NCBI GenBank assembly: GCA_013202595.1
Contig: JABMPV010000313.1
Span: forward strand, 1-7,420
DNA length: 7,420 bases
Origin: a bacterium
GTDB lineage: Bacteria > Actinomycetota > Acidimicrobiia > Spongiisociales > UBA11373
Direction: 5' to 3'
Made by a program: the position numbers and the translations under genes. Under the pieces are notes generated by a model. The model made no database searches. It saw nothing but the letters and a program-made list of their open reading frames with translations, and had not been told where the DNA came from. Positions within the stretch are counted from its first letter, which is position 1; each line of letters opens with the position of its first letter. Below, in pieces: positions 5,548-7,420 of this stretch.

Positions 5548-6696
5548 TCAGCCCTGGCGATGGACTGACGCGCGGGCGACCCAGCCCTCTCCGCCGTCGG
5601 AAGCGACGATGTGGACCCAGCCACCCGCCTCGCGGCGCGCGAGGTACCACTTGCCCGGTTGGAGCACGGCGACGATGCGGGTGTGGTCGGTGATGTCGTA
5701 GACGTCGGTTTGAGCCATGACATAACCCCAGTACGGCGTGTTGTCGTTGGCAGGCACCGGTGTCGGGGCAGGCGTGGCAGCGACGGCCGGAGTAGCGGCC
5801 TGGAACTGTTCGGTGGCGATCGGAGCTGCTGGCACTGCTGCATGCTGGGCGGTGATCGGGTCCTGAGCCACCTGTGGCGAGGCCATCGCCGCGACCTGGG
5901 CCGTCTGTCGCTGAGCTGCGAGCGAATCGGCCCGCTGCTGGGCAGCGGACTCGTCGGCCTCCACCCTGGCGCGGTATTCGGCAGCTGCAATCCGCCTGCG
6001 CTCGAAGAAACCCGGCCCGACCTTGGGCCGGAGCAGATTTGCGATGACGAACCCGATCAGCGATGCGATCGCGATGCTGGTCAGGACGCTGAGCAAGGAG
6101 AGTTGGAGGCGACCGAACTGCTGTCCGAGCAGTGCGATGCCGAGGCCTGTTGCGATGCCGCCGAGACCTGCCGTCACGTGCGACCAGCGGCCCCGGGTGG
6201 CGATGGCGGAGACCTGGGCGGTCAGCCCGCCGAGTGCGAGGCCTGCAGCCGTGAGCCCGGCGAGAGTCGTCAGCGGGAATCGGCCGCTGATCCGCAGCCA
6301 GGCCTCGACGGTGCAGTTGTCGGTGGTCCCGGTCACCTGATAGAGCCCGACGCCATATGTGGTCATGTCGGTGAGATCGAGGTTCGCTGAGAACTCTGCC
6401 TGGACGGGACCGTAGGTTGTGGTCCCGTTGTCGAGGCCGAAGCCGACGAGCGACACCTCGACGTTCGCCGACTGCGTCCCGAGCTCGTCGGTTCCGAAGA
6501 ACGTGAGCACATCGTCGGCGCCCAGTTCGAGCGGGGTGCGGATGGTGTCGATCTCCTCGATCGAAACGCCGTTGAAGTACGCGACGCACGGGCCCTCCAC
6601 CTGCGCTCCGGCGGGTGCGGGAGCCGCCATCGCCCATATGGCCGCGCCGACCAGCGCGAGGCGGGCCCAGCGGCGCGATGTCCGCTTGGTACTCAT
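5548..6696 (-). CDS. Predicted membrane protein with signal peptide, coiled-coil linker and C-terminal SH3-like domain
   Basis: A 382-residue protein of no family I recognise as a whole. Residues 1-31 look like a Sec signal peptide (basic T-K-R-T-S-R-R, hydrophobic 12-25, A-G-A near 29-31). Residues 32-140 are a probable extracytoplasmic beta-rich domain with two cysteines (37 and 128) able to form a disulfide. Three hydrophobic stretches follow: about 141-165, 174-190 and 197-222. A strongly basic R-P-K...E-R-R-R segment (223-235) leads into a helical, possibly coiled-coil region (236-264), an Ala/Pro/Gln-rich linker (265-320), and an SH3-like domain (about 321-380) with G-G-W-V-H-I-V and G-E-G-W-V-A-R. 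Bacterial SH3-type domains usually act at the cell wall, yet three membrane passes would put this one inside. The ATG at 6696 has a promoter -10 only 6 bases upstream and no Shine-Dalgarno, suggesting leaderless translation. The lipoprotein gene follows on the same strand, so an envelope role is the best guess. Confidence 0.85.
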   Translation of the reverse strand: MSTKRTSRRWARLALVGAAIWAMAAPAPAGAQVEGPCVAYFNGVSIEEIDTIRTPLELGADDVLTFFGTDELGTQSANVEVSLVGFGLDNGTTTYGPVQAEFSANLDLTDMTTYGVGLYQVTGTTDNCTVEAWLRISGRFPLTTLAGLTAAGLALGGLTAQVSAIATRGRWSHVTAGLGGIATGLGIALLGQQFGRLQLSLLSVLTSIAIASLIGFVIANLLRPKVGPGFFERRRIAAAEYRARVEADESAAQQRADSLAAQRQTAQVAAMASPQVAQDPITAQHAAVPAAPIATEQFQAATPAVAATPAPTPVPANDNTPYWGYVMAQTDVYDITDHTRIVAVLQPGKWYLARREAGGWVHIVASDGGEGWVARASVHRQG

Positions 6697-6702
6697 GATG
6701 CG

Positions 6703-6731
6703 ATATTAGCAATAAGCGCCCATCCTGGCCA
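6703..6731 (-). promoter_or_regulatory. Promoter of the SH3-domain gene
   Basis: The minus strand carries TAATAT (6708-6703) as a -10 and TGGCCA (6731-6726; 4 of 6 matches to TTGACA) as a -35, separated by exactly 17 bases. The -10 ends 6 bases before the ATG, so transcription would begin at or beside the start codon (leaderless). This is the best promoter in the window. Confidence 0.6.
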
Positions 6732-6750
6732 CGTTAAGTGGCCGTAGGAT
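6722..6750. repeat. Inverted repeat overlapping the -35 of the SH3-domain gene
   Basis: GGCCAC (6727-6732) and GTGGCC (6738-6743) are perfect inverted arms around a 5-base GTTAA centre. The arms extend with ATCCT (6722-6726) and AGGAT (6746-6750) after a 2-base offset, giving 11 paired positions. The left arm covers the -35 of the SH3-domain gene. It looks more like an operator than a terminator, since no T-run follows on either strand. It lies in the 133-bp divergent region, which otherwise holds only the two promoters. Confidence 0.45.
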
Positions 6751-6815
6751 CGTTTTCGACCACCCGAGGTGCGGTCGGGGTGCCGGGGTTCGATGTGCGG
6801 TGCGTCGCAGGCAGA

Positions 6816-6821
6816 TAGCCT
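6816..6821 (+). promoter_or_regulatory. Candidate -10 element for trmD
   Basis: TAGCCT (TANNNT) ends 8 bases before the trmD ATG, with no Shine-Dalgarno between. The same hexamer is the candidate -10 of the GAPDH-like gene. No clear -35 is seen. An in-frame GTG at 6824 is an alternative start but would leave too little distance from the -10. Confidence 0.35.
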
Positions 6822-6829
6822 CAGTGCAG

Positions 6830-7420
6830 ATGCGCATCTCCATCATCACCATCTTCCCCGCGTTCTTCGAGTCTCCCCTCGACGTGTCGATCGTGGCACG
6901 CGCAATCGAGGATGGCGCGCTCACCATCGACCTTGTCGATCTCCGCGAGCACGGACATGGCAGGCATCGTCAGGTCGACGATGCGCCATTCGGCGGTGGT
7001 CCGGGGATGGTGATGATGATCGAGCCGCTTGCGGCCGCTCTCGAGCCGCTGGAGACGTCTCACCGGGTGCTGCTCACACCGGCGGGCAGCCCGATCACCC
7101 AGGCGACACTCGATCGCTGGGCGGGCGAAGAGGCGATCACGCTCGTCTGCGGGCGGTACGAGGGCATCGATCATCGGGTGGCAGAACATCTCGTGGACGA
7201 GGAGGCCTCGCTCGGCGACTTCGTCCTTGCTGGCGGAGAGGTGGCCGCCCTGGCCATCGTCGAGGGTATCGCCCGACTGCTGCCCGGTGTGTTGGGGAAC
7301 CCCGCGTCGATCGAATCCGAGTCCTTCCGGTCGGGCCTGCTCGAGGAGCCCCACTACACGCGGCCCGCCGATTACGAGGGCTGGGCCGTCCCCGAAGTGC
7401 TGCTGAGCGGGGATCACGGC
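6830..7420 (+). CDS. trmD: tRNA (guanine-37-N1)-methyltransferase TrmD (3' end outside window)
   Basis: The 197 codons present cover the SPOUT-type methyltransferase domain and run off the right edge. TrmD uses S-adenosylmethionine to methylate G37 next to the anticodon, which prevents +1 frameshifting. Family motifs are R-I-S-I-I-T-I-F-P (2-10), D-D-A-P-F-G-G-G-P-G-M (50-60), L-T-P-A-G (82-86), the knot segments C-G-R-Y-E-G-I-D-H-R (107-116), S-L-G-D-F-V-L-A-G-G-E (128-138), P-G-V-L-G-N (152-157), H-Y-T-R-P (175-179) and V-P-E-V-L-L-S-G-D-H (188-196). The position of the catalytic Asp in the E. coli D-S-F motif is Glu164 here (E-S-F). The ATG at 6830 aligns with the usual N-terminus. In most bacteria trmD follows rpsP and rimM; here the neighbour is a divergent membrane-protein gene, so it appears to have its own promoter. 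Confidence 0.95.
   Translation, partial: MRISIITIFPAFFESPLDVSIVARAIEDGALTIDLVDLREHGHGRHRQVDDAPFGGGPGMVMMIEPLAAALEPLETSHRVLLTPAGSPITQATLDRWAGEEAITLVCGRYEGIDHRVAEHLVDEEASLGDFVLAGGEVAALAIVEGIARLLPGVLGNPASIESESFRSGLLEEPHYTRPADYEGWAVPEVLLSGDHG

Noticed and set aside
5444..6712. 422-codon minus-strand frame overlapping the SH3-domain gene in another phase
   Set aside because: It is dominated by Arg, Gly and His with no signal peptide or domain, while the 5548-6696 frame has a signal peptide, membrane segments and an SH3-like domain.

Overview
The window reads as ordinary, densely packed chromosomal DNA of a high-GC Gram-positive-type bacterium. I favour Actinomycetota, perhaps an Acidimicrobiia-like lineage, because coenzyme F420 genes, a lipobox lipoprotein and leaderless-looking starts occur together. 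A high-GC Chloroflexota is the main alternative. No RNA gene, mobile element or CRISPR array was seen, and no stretch over 300 bases lacks a gene.

Layout. (1) Minus strand, 1-1042: a GAPDH-family gene whose stop overlaps (ATGA) the start of a second, apparently ordinary gap gene that runs off the left edge. The complete copy has lost the active-site cysteine and several phosphate-binding residues, so it looks like a pseudoenzyme. (2) A 109-bp divergent promoter region. (3) Plus strand, 1152-4153: cofG and cofH, the two radical-SAM halves of FO synthase (the deazaflavin part of coenzyme F420), joined by another ATGA overlap. CofH carries about 240 extra N-terminal residues of no family I recognise. 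(4) Minus strand, 4134-6696: an SH3-domain membrane protein followed by a two-domain lipoprotein, probably an envelope-related pair; the lipoprotein gene overlaps the 3' end of cofH tail to tail by 20 bp. (5) A 133-bp divergent region with a good minus-strand promoter that overlaps an inverted repeat. (6) Plus strand, from 6830: trmD, the tRNA m1G37 methyltransferase, cut by the right edge and not preceded by its common partner rimM.

How the genes relate: cofG and cofH act on the same pathway, with CofH condensing 5-amino-6-ribitylamino-uracil with tyrosine and CofG closing the ring to FO. The two gap-family genes are probably co-translated, which raises the possibility that the cysteine-less copy modulates the ordinary enzyme. 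The envelope pair and trmD have no visible functional link to the rest. The most noteworthy items are the cysteine-less GAPDH paralogue, the CofH N-terminal extension, and the predicted cytoplasmic position of the SH3 domain.
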